Positions 1-8,018 are shown, counted from the stretch's first letter. The stretch: 29,785 bases of DNA from Sandaracinaceae bacterium (GCA_025056955.1 JANWYL010000005.1:1-29785), one strand, 5' to 3'. Notes: generated by a model from the sequence alone, not told the origin. Translations and numbers: made by a program.

Positions 1-1019
1 GATTCGGTGTAAAGCACCTTATCGCCAAGAACAAGGGGAATGCCTGGAGATCCCCTCTTCACCTGCACCTTCCACACCATTTCACCATCCTTGGCGCGCA
101 CGCAAATCAGCCCCCCCTCACTCGAAGCCAGAATCAACCTTTCACCTGGTGCGGCCGCGATACCAACCACGCCGGTATACTCCTTTCGCAACCACCTCAC
201 CGAACCATTTGAGGGCTCAAGGGCGTAGAGCCCGCCGCTGTATGAAGCCGCATAGAGAAGCCCGCCAAAATAAACCGGCGTGGCATCGGCGTCGAGGGGG
301 CGGAAGATTCCAGGGCGCTCAAGAGGAGGGAGGTCGGCAGCGCTCTCCCTCACCCAGTAGCGCCGGCCGTCGCTTGGGTCAAAGGCCACAATGGCCCCGT
401 CGGTGAACGCCGTGATAAGCCTCCCATCCCTCCAAAGAAGCCCTGCGTGCCCCGTGACCGAAAAACCCTCAGGGAGAGGCCGCTCGTACCTCCAGAGCAC
501 CTCACCTTTTTTTCGGTCAAAGGCCTCAACCGTGTCATTGACCGTCACCACAAAAAGCGCATCTTCGGTGACCAAAGGGGTATTCGCAAGCGCCCCTCGG
601 AGTTCGGTGCGCCACTTGAGCTTACCCCCTTGGGCTTCAAGCGCGTAGAGAAAGCCATCATCGCTTCCAAAATAGAGAACTTCCCCATCTGGGCTTAGCG
701 CGGCCTGGGCGCTCACCCCACCCGAGACCAAATACACCCAAAGGGGTGTGCCAGAAAAGGTGATCGCCCAAAGCTCACCGCGGCTTGTGCCCACATAGAG
801 CCTCCCACGCTTCTCGTCGAAAAGGGGAGGAGCAGCCTCAACCGGAACATAGGCACCTTCCCACGCAGAAACGAGGCTCCTAAACCACCTCACCCGAAGC
901 TCACCCCTACCCCTCGGAGCACCCAACTCCCCCCACCACCAATCGTGGTACACCGGAAAAACACCCCCACCGCACCCCCAAAGCATTAACCAAGGTAAGG
1001 CCAAAGCCAAAAACCTCAT
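1..1019 (-). CDS. BamB-like PQQ/beta-propeller lipoprotein, 3' end beyond the window
   Basis: The frame is open from an ATG at 1019 to the left edge, giving about 339 residues with no stop, so the C-terminus is missing. The N-terminus is a lipoprotein signal (MRFLALALPWLML, then lipobox LWGC). The mature part repeats beta-propeller blades of PQQ type: LYVGTSRGELWAI, LYFGSDDGFLYALEAQGGKLKW, FDRKKGEVLWRYE, LYALEPSNGSVRWL and CVRAKDGEMVWKV. This architecture matches BamB, the outer-membrane lipoprotein that assists beta-barrel assembly by the BAM complex. The ATG overlaps the stop of the upstream YfgM-like gene as ATGA, so the two are probably translationally coupled. The yfgM-bamB order is the same as in gammaproteobacteria, which supports the call. 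Another PQQ-repeat lipoprotein is possible. Confidence 0.75.
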   Translation of the reverse strand, partial: MRFLALALPWLMLWGCGGGVFPVYHDWWWGELGAPRGRGELRVRWFRSLVSAWEGAYVPVEAAPPLFDEKRGRLYVGTSRGELWAITFSGTPLWVYLVSGGVSAQAALSPDGEVLYFGSDDGFLYALEAQGGKLKWRTELRGALANTPLVTEDALFVVTVNDTVEAFDRKKGEVLWRYERPLPEGFSVTGHAGLLWRDGRLITAFTDGAIVAFDPSDGRRYWVRESAADLPPLERPGIFRPLDADATPVYFGGLLYAASYSGGLYALEPSNGSVRWLRKEYTGVVGIAAAPGERLILASSEGGLICVRAKDGEMVWKVQVKRGSPGIPLVLGDKVLYTE

Positions 1020-2167
1020 TCACCCTCGCCCTTGGATTCCTGCTTCTCCCTGAGCCTCCGGATGAGCTCCTCGATTTCAAACTCCGCAGCCCCGCCTCCT
1101 GCCAATGGGTTGAATTCCCGGAGCCTCAGCTCGGCCTGGGCGCGGACATAGGAAAACTCAGGCTCCCATTTGTTGCGTTCAAGGTCTTTTTTGCGAAGCT
1201 CATCGAGAAGGGATTGCAAGCTGGCTTGCGCTTTTTGCTTTTCCCCCCGAACGAGCTCTAAACGCGCCAAATGGTAGCGGGCCACAGCTTCAAAGGCCTT
1301 GCCGTGGATTTCAGAAAGGCGCTCGTAAGCCGCCTTGGCCTCATCCCAATGGCCCATCGCCTCTTCAGCCGCCCCAAGACCCTCAAGCGCCATCCGCTCA
1401 AGGGTTTGAAAGCGCTTGTTCGAGGCTCGGATGGCGCGCTCGAAGTGTTCCTTGGCTTCTTCGTAGCGGGAAAGACCAAGCGCAGCCCGCCCAGCCCCAA
1501 GCTCGGCAATGAGCCCAGCCAAAGTGCCTTCTTGCGCCTTGGAGAGCGCCTCAAAGGCAGCCAAGGCCGCCTCGTCCCGCTCCTTTTCACTGGCAAAACG
1601 CTTTTCTTTCTTTTCCTTCCCCTCAGAGTCAATGAGGGGCTTATCGCTGACCAGGGCACGCGAAATCTCAAGCCCCTCCTTGAGTGCCCGACCCCTTTCG
1701 CTTGCCCCCCTCTCTGAAATCACGCCCCAAACCACTAACCCAAGTGCCACAAGGCCCATCGCCCCAAGCGCCCAGAGAATCGCTCGCTTGTGCTTCTCAA
1801 AAAAGCCCTGCGTGCTCAAAACCGCACGCCCAATTTCACTTTCCTGAAGGACCTCTTCGAGGGAATCGGCTTCGGGCACTGGCTTTTCTTCTTTGGGCCT
1901 TTCTTGGATGCCCATTTTTGCAGCTTCTTGGGCTTTTCGCGCTTCTTTTTTGGCCCGCTTTGCCGCAGCCTTTGCCGCCTTGAGGGCCGCAAGACGCGCC
2001 CCAGCCGTCAAGCGCTTCCCTGAGGCCTCGGGCTTGGCTTGAACCTCGTCAAATACCGCATCGACCACCTCGCCTTCCTTTTGTTTCTCCGTCCCTGAGG
2101 CGCTCCCTTCGCCCTCGCTACCCCCTTGGGGGAGCTCTTTTTCAGCACTCGGCCCTTCGCTTGACAT
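1016..2167 (-). CDS. YfgM-like single-pass membrane protein with TPR domain
   Basis: The protein has 383 residues. Residues 1-125 are highly charged and predicted cytoplasmic, with an Ala/Lys/Arg-rich helical stretch at about 57-85. A single membrane segment lies at about 129-150 (AILWALGAMGLVALGLVVWG). The rest is helical and TPR-like (YEEAKEHFERAIRAS, WDEAKAAYERLSEI, ALARYHLARLEL-type repeats) and should be periplasmic. This is the topology of YfgM, an ancillary SecYEG/periplasmic chaperone-network protein encoded next to bamB. The N-terminal extension is much longer than in E. coli YfgM. The stop overlaps the bamB-like start by ATGA. The ATG at 2167 has a GAGG-type ribosome site a few bases upstream. 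The topology and context are solid; the precise function is inferred. Confidence 0.65.
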   Translation of the reverse strand: MSSEGPSAEKELPQGGSEGEGSASGTEKQKEGEVVDAVFDEVQAKPEASGKRLTAGARLAALKAAKAAAKRAKKEARKAQEAAKMGIQERPKEEKPVPEADSLEEVLQESEIGRAVLSTQGFFEKHKRAILWALGAMGLVALGLVVWGVISERGASERGRALKEGLEISRALVSDKPLIDSEGKEKKEKRFASEKERDEAALAAFEALSKAQEGTLAGLIAELGAGRAALGLSRYEEAKEHFERAIRASNKRFQTLERMALEGLGAAEEAMGHWDEAKAAYERLSEIHGKAFEAVARYHLARLELVRGEKQKAQASLQSLLDELRKKDLERNKWEPEFSYVRAQAELRLREFNPLAGGGAAEFEIEELIRRLREKQESKGEGE

Positions 2168-2204
2168 CTTGTGGCCTCATGGATTAGTAGGTCCTCTCGG
2201 GACG

Positions 2205-2921
2205 TCAAGAGCTACACCTGCTCGTGTTGCATGATGAAGTGCACCGATTGCCACACCCGCCACAGTTGTTGGGGTCGATGTCGGTATGGACGCACATGTC
2301 GTTGCAGCAGTGGTTGGTGAGTGCGAGTGAGGTGCAGGCTGGGCCACCAGAACGGCTTGTGCGTCCGCAAGTGCACCTTCCACCCATGCACACCTCCCCA
2401 GGACCGCACTGCACACCACAAGCACCGCAGTGCCTCACGTTGGTGTTGGTGTTGGCCTCGCAACCATTTGATGGATTTCCATCGCAATCGGCAAATCCGA
2501 TAAATCCGAAGGGGCATGATGCATCTCCTCCTGCATCCATTGCCCACGCATCCACCCCTCCATCTCTCCCTGCGTCAACGCCACTGTCTCGGGAGGCGTC
2601 GGTGCCTGCATCCATTGAGGTTCCAGAGCAGACCCCTGCCCCTCCGCTGGGAATTCCAGTAATGCACATTCCGCTGCACTCGCAGCCATTTTCTGCGTTT
2701 CTGTCGCAATCCGCAAAGCCGCTATTGCAAGTGAACCCGCACCCGCCTCCAGAGCAGGTGCGGGTGGAGTTGGCGCGGTCTGGGCAGCGGTTGCCACAAG
2801 TGCCGCAGTTTTGCAGGTCACTCATCAAATCCACGCACATCCCACCATCGCAGCGCTCGCAAAAGGCATCTGCGCCAGGCACGTCAGCTGTTGCATCCAT
2901 CCCACCATCCAAAGCATCTCG
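2205..2921 (-). CDS. Cysteine-rich secreted protein, C-terminal part (downstream of a frameshift)
   Basis: The open frame begins right after an in-frame TAG at 2922-2924 and has no ATG before the repeats; the first possible start is a TTG at 2912. It encodes about 235 residues packed with cysteines: repeated DPNNCGGCGNRC / LQNCGTCGNRC blocks, FADCDRNAENGCE and FADCDGNPSNGCE modules, and a low-complexity linker DAGTDASRDSGVDAGRDGG. Such NCGxCGxxC modules and Asp-Ala-Gly linkers are common in secreted proteins of Myxococcota. There is no signal peptide in this part. The Asp/Gly linker runs smoothly into the end of the upstream lipoprotein frame if one base is removed near 2919. This is therefore most likely the C-terminal portion of the gene at 2884-3420. 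Function unknown; probably envelope surface or matrix. Confidence 0.7.
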   Translation of the reverse strand, partial: RDALDGGMDATADVPGADAFCERCDGGMCVDLMSDLQNCGTCGNRCPDRANSTRTCSGGGCGFTCNSGFADCDRNAENGCECSGMCITGIPSGGAGVCSGTSMDAGTDASRDSGVDAGRDGGVDAWAMDAGGDASCPFGFIGFADCDGNPSNGCEANTNTNVRHCGACGVQCGPGEVCMGGRCTCGRTSRSGGPACTSLALTNHCCNDMCVHTDIDPNNCGGCGNRCTSSCNTSRCSS

Positions 2922-3420
2922 CTAAGCCACCATCATCAGCGCCTTCGGAGCACTGGCTTTGCCCTTCAAGGCTTCCATCATTAAGGCTTGAAAGTTCGGT
3001 TGCACATTGGCAACCTTCAGGCCCATTGCAATTGCACTCTTCTTTTGGACGGATAGGCACGTGCTTGACGATCAGCTGGCCCGCTGCATATCCCCCCTTG
3101 ACCGCTTTGGAAGCCCAGGTTGAAGAGCCCTTTCTGACTTCGATCTTGACAAAAAACTCCCGCGAGATCTCTCCATTTCTTGGCGCAAGGGCGATGCGCC
3201 AGGTTTTTCCGCTTGGCATCACGCTTCCAGACGTTTCGAAAACACGCTCCCATGAACCACCCTGAGCTCGCCCCGATATCTCGTACTGGATGCTCAGCCC
3301 CGATTCATGCGGGCAAGGCTCAAGGACGAGGATGACCTGGGTGCGCGCATTGCCCCCGCAAGAAAGGAGCAAGAAAAAAAGGAATAAATTCCATCCATGC
3401 CTCAAAAGCTTTGCGCCCAT
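2884..3420 (-). CDS. Lipoprotein N-terminal part, frameshifted into the cysteine-rich region
   Basis: From the ATG at 3420 the protein starts MGAKLLRHGWNLFLFFLLLSC, a clear lipoprotein signal peptide with lipobox LLSC. Earlier in-frame starts (ATG 3441, ATG 3483, GTG 3487-3489) would make the signal peptide unusually long. A globular segment of about 110 residues follows, which I do not recognise (ending QLIVKHVPIRPKEE), then the first cysteines (CNCNGPEGCQCATE) and an Asp/Gly stretch (GADDGG). The frame then leaves the linker pattern and stops at 2884. The neighbouring frame continues the pattern as DALDGGMDATAD. The two frames together would make one lipoprotein of about 415 residues. The gene lies 37 bp upstream of the YfgM-like gene on the same strand. 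The frameshift could be genuine or a sequencing error. Confidence 0.65.
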   Translation of the reverse strand: MGAKLLRHGWNLFLFFLLLSCGGNARTQVILVLEPCPHESGLSIQYEISGRAQGGSWERVFETSGSVMPSGKTWRIALAPRNGEISREFFVKIEVRKGSSTWASKAVKGGYAAGQLIVKHVPIRPKEECNCNGPEGCQCATELSSLNDGSLEGQSQCSEGADDGGLARCFGWWDGCNS

Positions 3421-3503
3421 CCTGAGCGGATTATGCCTCATCTTGTCGATATGGAAAATGGCCAGACCCGCAAATTGGCTCATCGCCACCTTTGGTTGAA
3501 TCG

Positions 3504-4865
3504 ATGGATGGCTGCATTCTCAAGAAAAGGCAAGCACCCTTTTGGCTTCGGGCAATTCAGGTGTTTTTGGTCTTGGCGTCGATTCCTCTGCGCTACCTCT
3601 GGCGGGAGCTCACAGCACCCCATCCGCCCGATCGGGACGAAAAGCTCAAATGGTGGGGGGAGATTTTGGCAAACACTTTGGAGCGGCTAGGCGCTGCTTT
3701 TGTCAAACTCGGGCAGATCGCAAGCACCCGACCTGATCTTTTGCCCCTTCCCATCATCAAGGCCTTGGAGCGACTCCAGGATCGGGTCGCTCCCCTCCCT
3801 TTTGAGCGCATCAAGCCCCTGCTTCAGGCAGCGTGGGGAGCAAGGTACGACGAAATCGGGGTCGAGCCTGTGCCGATCGCTTCCGCTTCTGTGGCTCAGG
3901 TGCACAAAGGGAAGCTCCCAAGCGGAGGGGGGATTGCCATCAAGGTGCAGAGGCCGGAAGCGCGCTTTCAAATCGAGCGCGACCTTGAGCTCATGCGCTG
4001 GATGGCAAGGCTTCTTGACCTCGTTCCCACCCTCAAGTGGATGTCGATCCCAGGAGCAGTCGCAGGCTTTGGCCAGGCCCTCCTTGGGCAGCTCGATTTT
4101 CGGAAAGAAGCCCAAAACCTCCGCCTCTTTGCAAAAAACTTTCGCAAGGAGCGGGGCATTCGTTTTCCAAAGGTATTTGATGACCTTTCTTCTGAGACGG
4201 TGCTTGTCATGGAATACATCGAGGGTGTCAAGGCCACTTCGGTTGAGGGGCTTTGGGCAGGCCTTTGCCCTTCTGAAAGCGCCAAAAAACGAGCGCTTCT
4301 TGCTGAGCGCGGTTGCCGCGCTGTGGCCAAGATGATTTTTGAAGATGCCTTTGTTCATGCTGATCTCCACCCCGGGAACATTCTCCTTTGCGAGGGAGAA
4401 ACGATGGCTTTTCTCGATTGTGGAATGGTGGCGGAGATTCCTCCTGAGATGCTCCGCCCTTGGACAGATGTGTTTTTGGCAATGGCACAGGGCGATGGGC
4501 CTTGGGCTGCAGAGCTTTTCTACGTCCATGCCCCTTTGGCCGAAGTGGAGGATTATGAAAGGTACGAGCGCGAAATTTCAGAAAAAATCGGGCTGCTCTA
4601 CCGGGCCAGGCTAGGCGATGTGGAGATCAGCCAGGTGATTGGCGGCCTTATGGATGTTCTCAGAAGGCATCGGGTGCAAATCGATCCAGTCTTTACCAAC
4701 GTCAATGTGGCCCTTCTTGTGGCTGAGGGCCTCGGCAAGCAGCTTGATCCCGAAATCGATCTTTTGCGGGTGGTGGCTCCTTACCTTTTGGCGGCTCGGC
4801 TTGCCGCGCCGCCAGGTCGCAAGCCACGTCGGGCTTCTCTGAGAAAAGGGGGCTTGGTTGGTTGA
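3504..4865 (+). CDS. ABC1/UbiB-family atypical protein kinase-like protein
   Basis: The protein has 453 residues from ATG 3504; a TTG at 3492 is also possible and neither has a strong ribosome site. All UbiB-family hallmarks are present: the KxGQ motif (FVKLGQIASTRPDLLP, about 66-81), an Ala-rich loop variant (ASASVAQVH, 126-134), the ATP-binding lysine (AIKVQRP, Lys147), HADLHPGN (285-292), and a DFG-equivalent read here as LDCGM (304-308). UbiB/ADCK proteins are ATPases needed for ubiquinone synthesis or lipid trafficking. The usual pair of C-terminal membrane helices is missing: the protein ends in a basic tail after a short hydrophobic stretch (VVAPYLLAARLA). No ubi genes are adjacent. 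It is divergent from the cysteine-rich lipoprotein. Family assignment is firm; substrate is unknown. Confidence 0.88.
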   Translation: MDGCILKKRQAPFWLRAIQVFLVLASIPLRYLWRELTAPHPPDRDEKLKWWGEILANTLERLGAAFVKLGQIASTRPDLLPLPIIKALERLQDRVAPLPFERIKPLLQAAWGARYDEIGVEPVPIASASVAQVHKGKLPSGGGIAIKVQRPEARFQIERDLELMRWMARLLDLVPTLKWMSIPGAVAGFGQALLGQLDFRKEAQNLRLFAKNFRKERGIRFPKVFDDLSSETVLVMEYIEGVKATSVEGLWAGLCPSESAKKRALLAERGCRAVAKMIFEDAFVHADLHPGNILLCEGETMAFLDCGMVAEIPPEMLRPWTDVFLAMAQGDGPWAAELFYVHAPLAEVEDYERYEREISEKIGLLYRARLGDVEISQVIGGLMDVLRRHRVQIDPVFTNVNVALLVAEGLGKQLDPEIDLLRVVAPYLLAARLAAPPGRKPRRASLRKGGLVG

Positions 4866-4882
4866 ATTAAAAAAGATATGCT
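4854..4882 (+). promoter_or_regulatory. Candidate sigma70-type promoter for the RRM gene
   Basis: TTGGTT (4854-4859) and TATGCT (4877-4882) are separated by 17 bp in the gap between the kinase gene and the RRM gene. Both boxes are only partial matches to consensus, and the -35 box lies in the last codons of the kinase gene. It would give a 5' leader of about 105 nt. Confidence 0.3.
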
Positions 4883-4931
4883 TGGGAAGTCACAAAAAGG
4901 AGGTATCAATCACAAAAAGTCGGAGGAAAGC

Positions 4932-4994
4932 ATGGGACGATTCGAGAAGTTGAATTGTTTTGTGTTTTTGTCTGGATGCGTTGGCAAGGGATAG
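4932..4994 (+). CDS. 20-codon leader ORF coupled to the RRM gene
   Basis: ATG at 4932 is preceded by a near-perfect ribosome site (CGGAGGAAAGC, 4921-4931), better than that of the RRM gene itself. It encodes MGRFEKLNCFVFLSGCVGKG and stops with TAG at 4992-4994, three bases before the RRM ATG at 4998. Another strong Shine-Dalgarno sequence (AAGGAGGT, 4897-4904) lies upstream without an obvious ATG. Each strong site follows a copy of TCACAAAAAG (4890-4899 and 4910-4919), a direct repeat with a period of 20 bp. The layout suggests a translated leader controlling or feeding ribosomes to the RRM gene. The peptide resembles nothing I know, and a chance ORF cannot be excluded. Confidence 0.45.
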   Translation: MGRFEKLNCFVFLSGCVGKG

Positions 4995-4997
4995 GCG

Positions 4998-5579
4998 ATG
5001 AGCAAGCGGCTCTTTGTTGGCGGTCTGAGCTGGGGGACAACGGACGAATCCTTAAGAAGCGCTTTTGAGCGTTTTGGCGAGGTGCTTGAAGCCAAGGTGA
5101 TTGTGGATCGCGAAACAGGGCGCTCACGTGGCTTTGGCTTTGTGACTTTTGCCGATCCTCAAGCGGCTCAAGCAGCAGCCAAGGAGATGAACGGAGCGGT
5201 TTTGGATTCACGCGTGATCAACGTGGGCGAAGCGCACGAGCGGAATCCAGGACGGGCAAGGCACAACGCTCCAAACGGGTCGAAGCAAGGCCTTGCAGGT
5301 GGGGGGCGGGCCCAACGCGAGGCACAAGCAGGTCCTTCGCGCAGTTTCAACCGATCCTTGGAATCGGCTGAAGCCCATGGCTTGCCTGTAGAGACAGAAG
5401 AAGGATCGGAGGAAAAGGAAGAACCAAAGGCGCATTCCAGAAAAAAGCAACGCAAGTCATCCAAGCGCAAGTTGCGGGTGGGCTGGCGCAGGATCAGGGA
5501 AGAAGAAGAGCGCCGAGAAAAGGAGTGGTCCTCTGCCCGCTATGGATCTGGACGATGGTGGAATGACGAGGAAGAATGA
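4998..5579 (+). CDS. RRM-domain RNA-binding protein with long charged tail
   Basis: The protein has 193 residues. One complete RRM occupies residues 3-80, with RNP2 LFVGGL (5-10) and RNP1 RGFGFVTF (44-51); the aromatic residues that stack on RNA are present. Bacterial RRM proteins of this kind are usually near 90-110 residues with a Gly-rich tail. Here the tail is about 110 residues, first Asn/Gly/Arg-rich, then strongly charged (KKQRKSSKRKLR; REEEERREKEW), ending SGRWWNDEEE. The role is probably post-transcriptional (RNA chaperone or translation control), inferred from the domain. The weak ribosome site (AAGGGATAGGCG) and the leader ORF ending 3 bp upstream suggest translational coupling. 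It converges on the nucleotidase-like gene. Confidence 0.9.
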   Translation: MSKRLFVGGLSWGTTDESLRSAFERFGEVLEAKVIVDRETGRSRGFGFVTFADPQAAQAAAKEMNGAVLDSRVINVGEAHERNPGRARHNAPNGSKQGLAGGGRAQREAQAGPSRSFNRSLESAEAHGLPVETEEGSEEKEEPKAHSRKKQRKSSKRKLRVGWRRIREEEERREKEWSSARYGSGRWWNDEEE

Positions 5580-5618
5580 GTGAGTTTTTGGGGAAGGTTG
5601 CCTTTTATGAGGCAGGTC

Positions 5619-8018
5619 TCATGAAGCAGGCCCAAGCCACCTTCCCAAGGTCCCAACGCGAAGGCCTATGGTGGCATCGGTGGCAATGCCTACGTCCATC
5701 CCTTGCCTTTGTTCGGCATAGATGCGAAAGCCGGTTGTGATGGCAAGGGGGCCAGCGAGATCGAGAGAAAAGTCAATGCTGCCTCGGAGTTGCCAGCGAT
5801 TGGTGTCTCCTGGGTCGGCAAAGAAAAAGTCAAAAAGCCCTTGGAGCTTGACAAAGCGCTCTCCTGCGCGAAGCCAATCCCAGGGTCGGAGGGAGAGCAT
5901 AACTCCCCCGCCTGCTTCGACTTCCTGAGAAGGGTCAAGGAGTTGGCTTTCGATTCCAAGCTGGAGCTTGAGCTCAAGCTCGGGAGTAAATGGAAAGCGC
6001 GCTCCGATTGTCGGCCGAAACAAAAAGAAATGATAGGAGCGGGTTGGAGGCTGGGTGAGCTCGGTTTCGGCAAAGAGTTCAAGATACGGGTCAGGAAGCA
6101 ACGAAGAAGGGGCGTTTGGATCCGGGCGGAGGCCCCGATAACTCGCGGTCGATCGGAGCTGAACCTGATCCACCGCTTCGTCAAAAGAGCCCGGTGTGCG
6201 CATTTCCATTGTCGTACGCCGCTCTGTCCACTGCGTCCGGTAGCGGAAGATGCCAAGGCTTTCCCAGGTCCATTGGGGAGCAGATACGTCGAGGCGGATG
6301 TTGACTTCAACCCCCATTGCCACAGTGGAGGAACGGTTGAGCTGGGCCGCGCGATAGCCGGCACGGTTGCTGATATTTGAGCCTGAAAAGTTCCCATCCA
6401 CAAAGCCCTGAACGAGCCACTCTGGAGCCTCGTTGGGCGAAGGTCGGCCATCGCGTGGATCCACGGTGCTTGGTTTCGAAAGGAGCGCCAGAACCACTTC
6501 CCGAACGTTGATGAGATCGCTTTTTGGTTTTCCTTGAAGGCCAGGCATTCGCTCAGCGCGCGCAGGCGACCAGCGGCTCCCTTCTGGAAGGCGGGGCAGG
6601 CGAGAGGCCAAAAAACGGGTTGTGACCACATGATAGCCCACGCGCGCAATCGCTTGCCTCCCACGCACCCTCAGCGAAGAGCCAGTGCCAGTGAGGCCTG
6701 GGGTGACGATGCCAAGGGCTTCTCGTTGCTCGGCCACAAGCTGCAGCCATTCTTTTGGCACAGTCGCTTCATAGACCACCTCATCGTGTTCGATTGCAGC
6801 GTAAAAATCACTGGCGGTCAGGGCCCCTTCCCTTGAAGGGCGAAAGCTTTGGTCGATAAGGGAGCGGTTGAGAATGGCCACATCGGCTTGAAAGGCTTCC
6901 CGCAACAAAGAAGCGCTCAGTTCAAGCATGCCCTGAACGTCGATCCTTCGGCTCAAACGCCCTCCAGGTAGCTCCTTTCCCCAGGTTTCGCAATAGGAAG
7001 GCCCAATCCGATCGAGAAACTTGAGGATTGGCTCCCCGACTGTGATGCCTCGTTGCCCAAGGGGTTGGGCGAGCATCGACCACGAAGCAAAGCGCAAATC
7101 AGGGTCCCTTCGCGCGATGATTTCCACAGCGTCGTCAAGGGGGGGAGAAACGATGGCTGGAGAAATCTCTGTCGGGCGTCCAAAAAGCAAGCGATTTTGC
7201 CGATCAGAAACCACGACGAGATCAGGCCTTTCCTCTTCCGAAAGGGGCTCAAGAAGCGCAAATAGCGATTGCAGAGAACCGTCAAAAACCAAAAGCACAA
7301 AAGAAGCACGCTCTCGGAGCGCTTTCACACCAAAACGAAGGCGCTCAAGAGGTGGCAAAATTTCAAGCCCTTTTCGGAGCTCCGGAATGACGCTCTCAAA
7401 AGCGGCTTGGTCAATTAAGGCAATCAGCCCAATTTCCAGGTCCCCAGCCTCGAGAATTGGAAAAGGATCGCCCGCATCGACAATCCATTGGCACAAGGGC
7501 TGGGAAGAAGGGGTCGCGCATTTCAGGTTGGAAGCGACATAAAAAAGCCCGCGCTCGCGAAGGGCTTTTGCCACCCGAACCATCAAGGTGCGAGGAGCAT
7601 TGACCTCGCGGGCGCCAAAGGCCAAAAAATCATACCCCAATTCATTTACGGCATCTGCCAGGGCTTCTGGATCGTGTTCCTGTGCAAAACGGACCACACC
7701 CCCTTGGACGAGGAGACCCCCCGCATCAAAGACGAGGGGGTTATCTTCCGCCCAAGCTTGCCTGAGAAGGGCGTGGGTATAGAGGGCTGCCTCGTGAGGA
7801 ATGAGCCACTCCTCGCCATCGCAGACAGGGATTCCCCACCGGCCCTCAATATGGGCTGTTCCGATGATCCGAACACTTGGCTCTCTGGCTTCAAAGGAAT
7901 CGGCGCGAAGCCTTCCTTTCCCCCAAAAACAAATCAGCCCAAGACAACACCATGCAAAGCGCCCCACTCCCCTTTTTGTGACAATTTTACACGGGAAAGG
8001 TTTTTTGCAAAAAAACAA
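5619..8018 (-). CDS. 5'-nucleotidase-like pseudoenzyme fused to a C-terminal outer-membrane beta-barrel
   Basis: The protein has 799 residues from TTG 8018; GTG 7967 would give a more compact signal peptide (VGRFAWCCLGLICF). Residues 48-290 follow a UshA-type metallophosphatase fold (VNELGYDFLAFG, VASNL, DLVVVSD). Residues about 330-490 follow the 5'-nucleotidase C-terminal domain (GGRLSRRIDVQGMLELSAS, ALTASDFYAAI). Metal-binding positions are replaced: NDxHG reads TAHIEG, DxGD reads DAGG, GNHE reads GARE, and GHxH reads SDRQNR. Residues 535-799 have alternating hydrophobic/polar strands with aromatic girdles (YHFFLFRPTIGARFPF, LKLQLGIESQL, FFFADPG), like an outer-membrane barrel. The gene starts 5 bp after the bS21 stop and is probably co-transcribed with it. 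The barrel call is an inference from pattern, not homology. Confidence 0.72.
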   Translation of the reverse strand: MFFCKKPFPCKIVTKRGVGRFAWCCLGLICFWGKGRLRADSFEAREPSVRIIGTAHIEGRWGIPVCDGEEWLIPHEAALYTHALLRQAWAEDNPLVFDAGGLLVQGGVVRFAQEHDPEALADAVNELGYDFLAFGAREVNAPRTLMVRVAKALRERGLFYVASNLKCATPSSQPLCQWIVDAGDPFPILEAGDLEIGLIALIDQAAFESVIPELRKGLEILPPLERLRFGVKALRERASFVLLVFDGSLQSLFALLEPLSEEERPDLVVVSDRQNRLLFGRPTEISPAIVSPPLDDAVEIIARRDPDLRFASWSMLAQPLGQRGITVGEPILKFLDRIGPSYCETWGKELPGGRLSRRIDVQGMLELSASLLREAFQADVAILNRSLIDQSFRPSREGALTASDFYAAIEHDEVVYEATVPKEWLQLVAEQREALGIVTPGLTGTGSSLRVRGRQAIARVGYHVVTTRFLASRLPRLPEGSRWSPARAERMPGLQGKPKSDLINVREVVLALLSKPSTVDPRDGRPSPNEAPEWLVQGFVDGNFSGSNISNRAGYRAAQLNRSSTVAMGVEVNIRLDVSAPQWTWESLGIFRYRTQWTERRTTMEMRTPGSFDEAVDQVQLRSTASYRGLRPDPNAPSSLLPDPYLELFAETELTQPPTRSYHFFLFRPTIGARFPFTPELELKLQLGIESQLLDPSQEVEAGGGVMLSLRPWDWLRAGERFVKLQGLFDFFFADPGDTNRWQLRGSIDFSLDLAGPLAITTGFRIYAEQRQGMDVGIATDATIGLRVGTLGRWLGPAS

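Noticed and set aside
2224..2925. Plus-strand 233-residue ORF opposite the cysteine-rich gene
   Set aside because: Low-complexity Pro/Ser/His sequence that mirrors the cysteine repeats on the other strand; no ribosome site or domain.
3687..4529. Minus-strand 280-residue ORF inside the UbiB-type gene
   Set aside because: Antisense shadow of a frame with intact kinase-like motifs.
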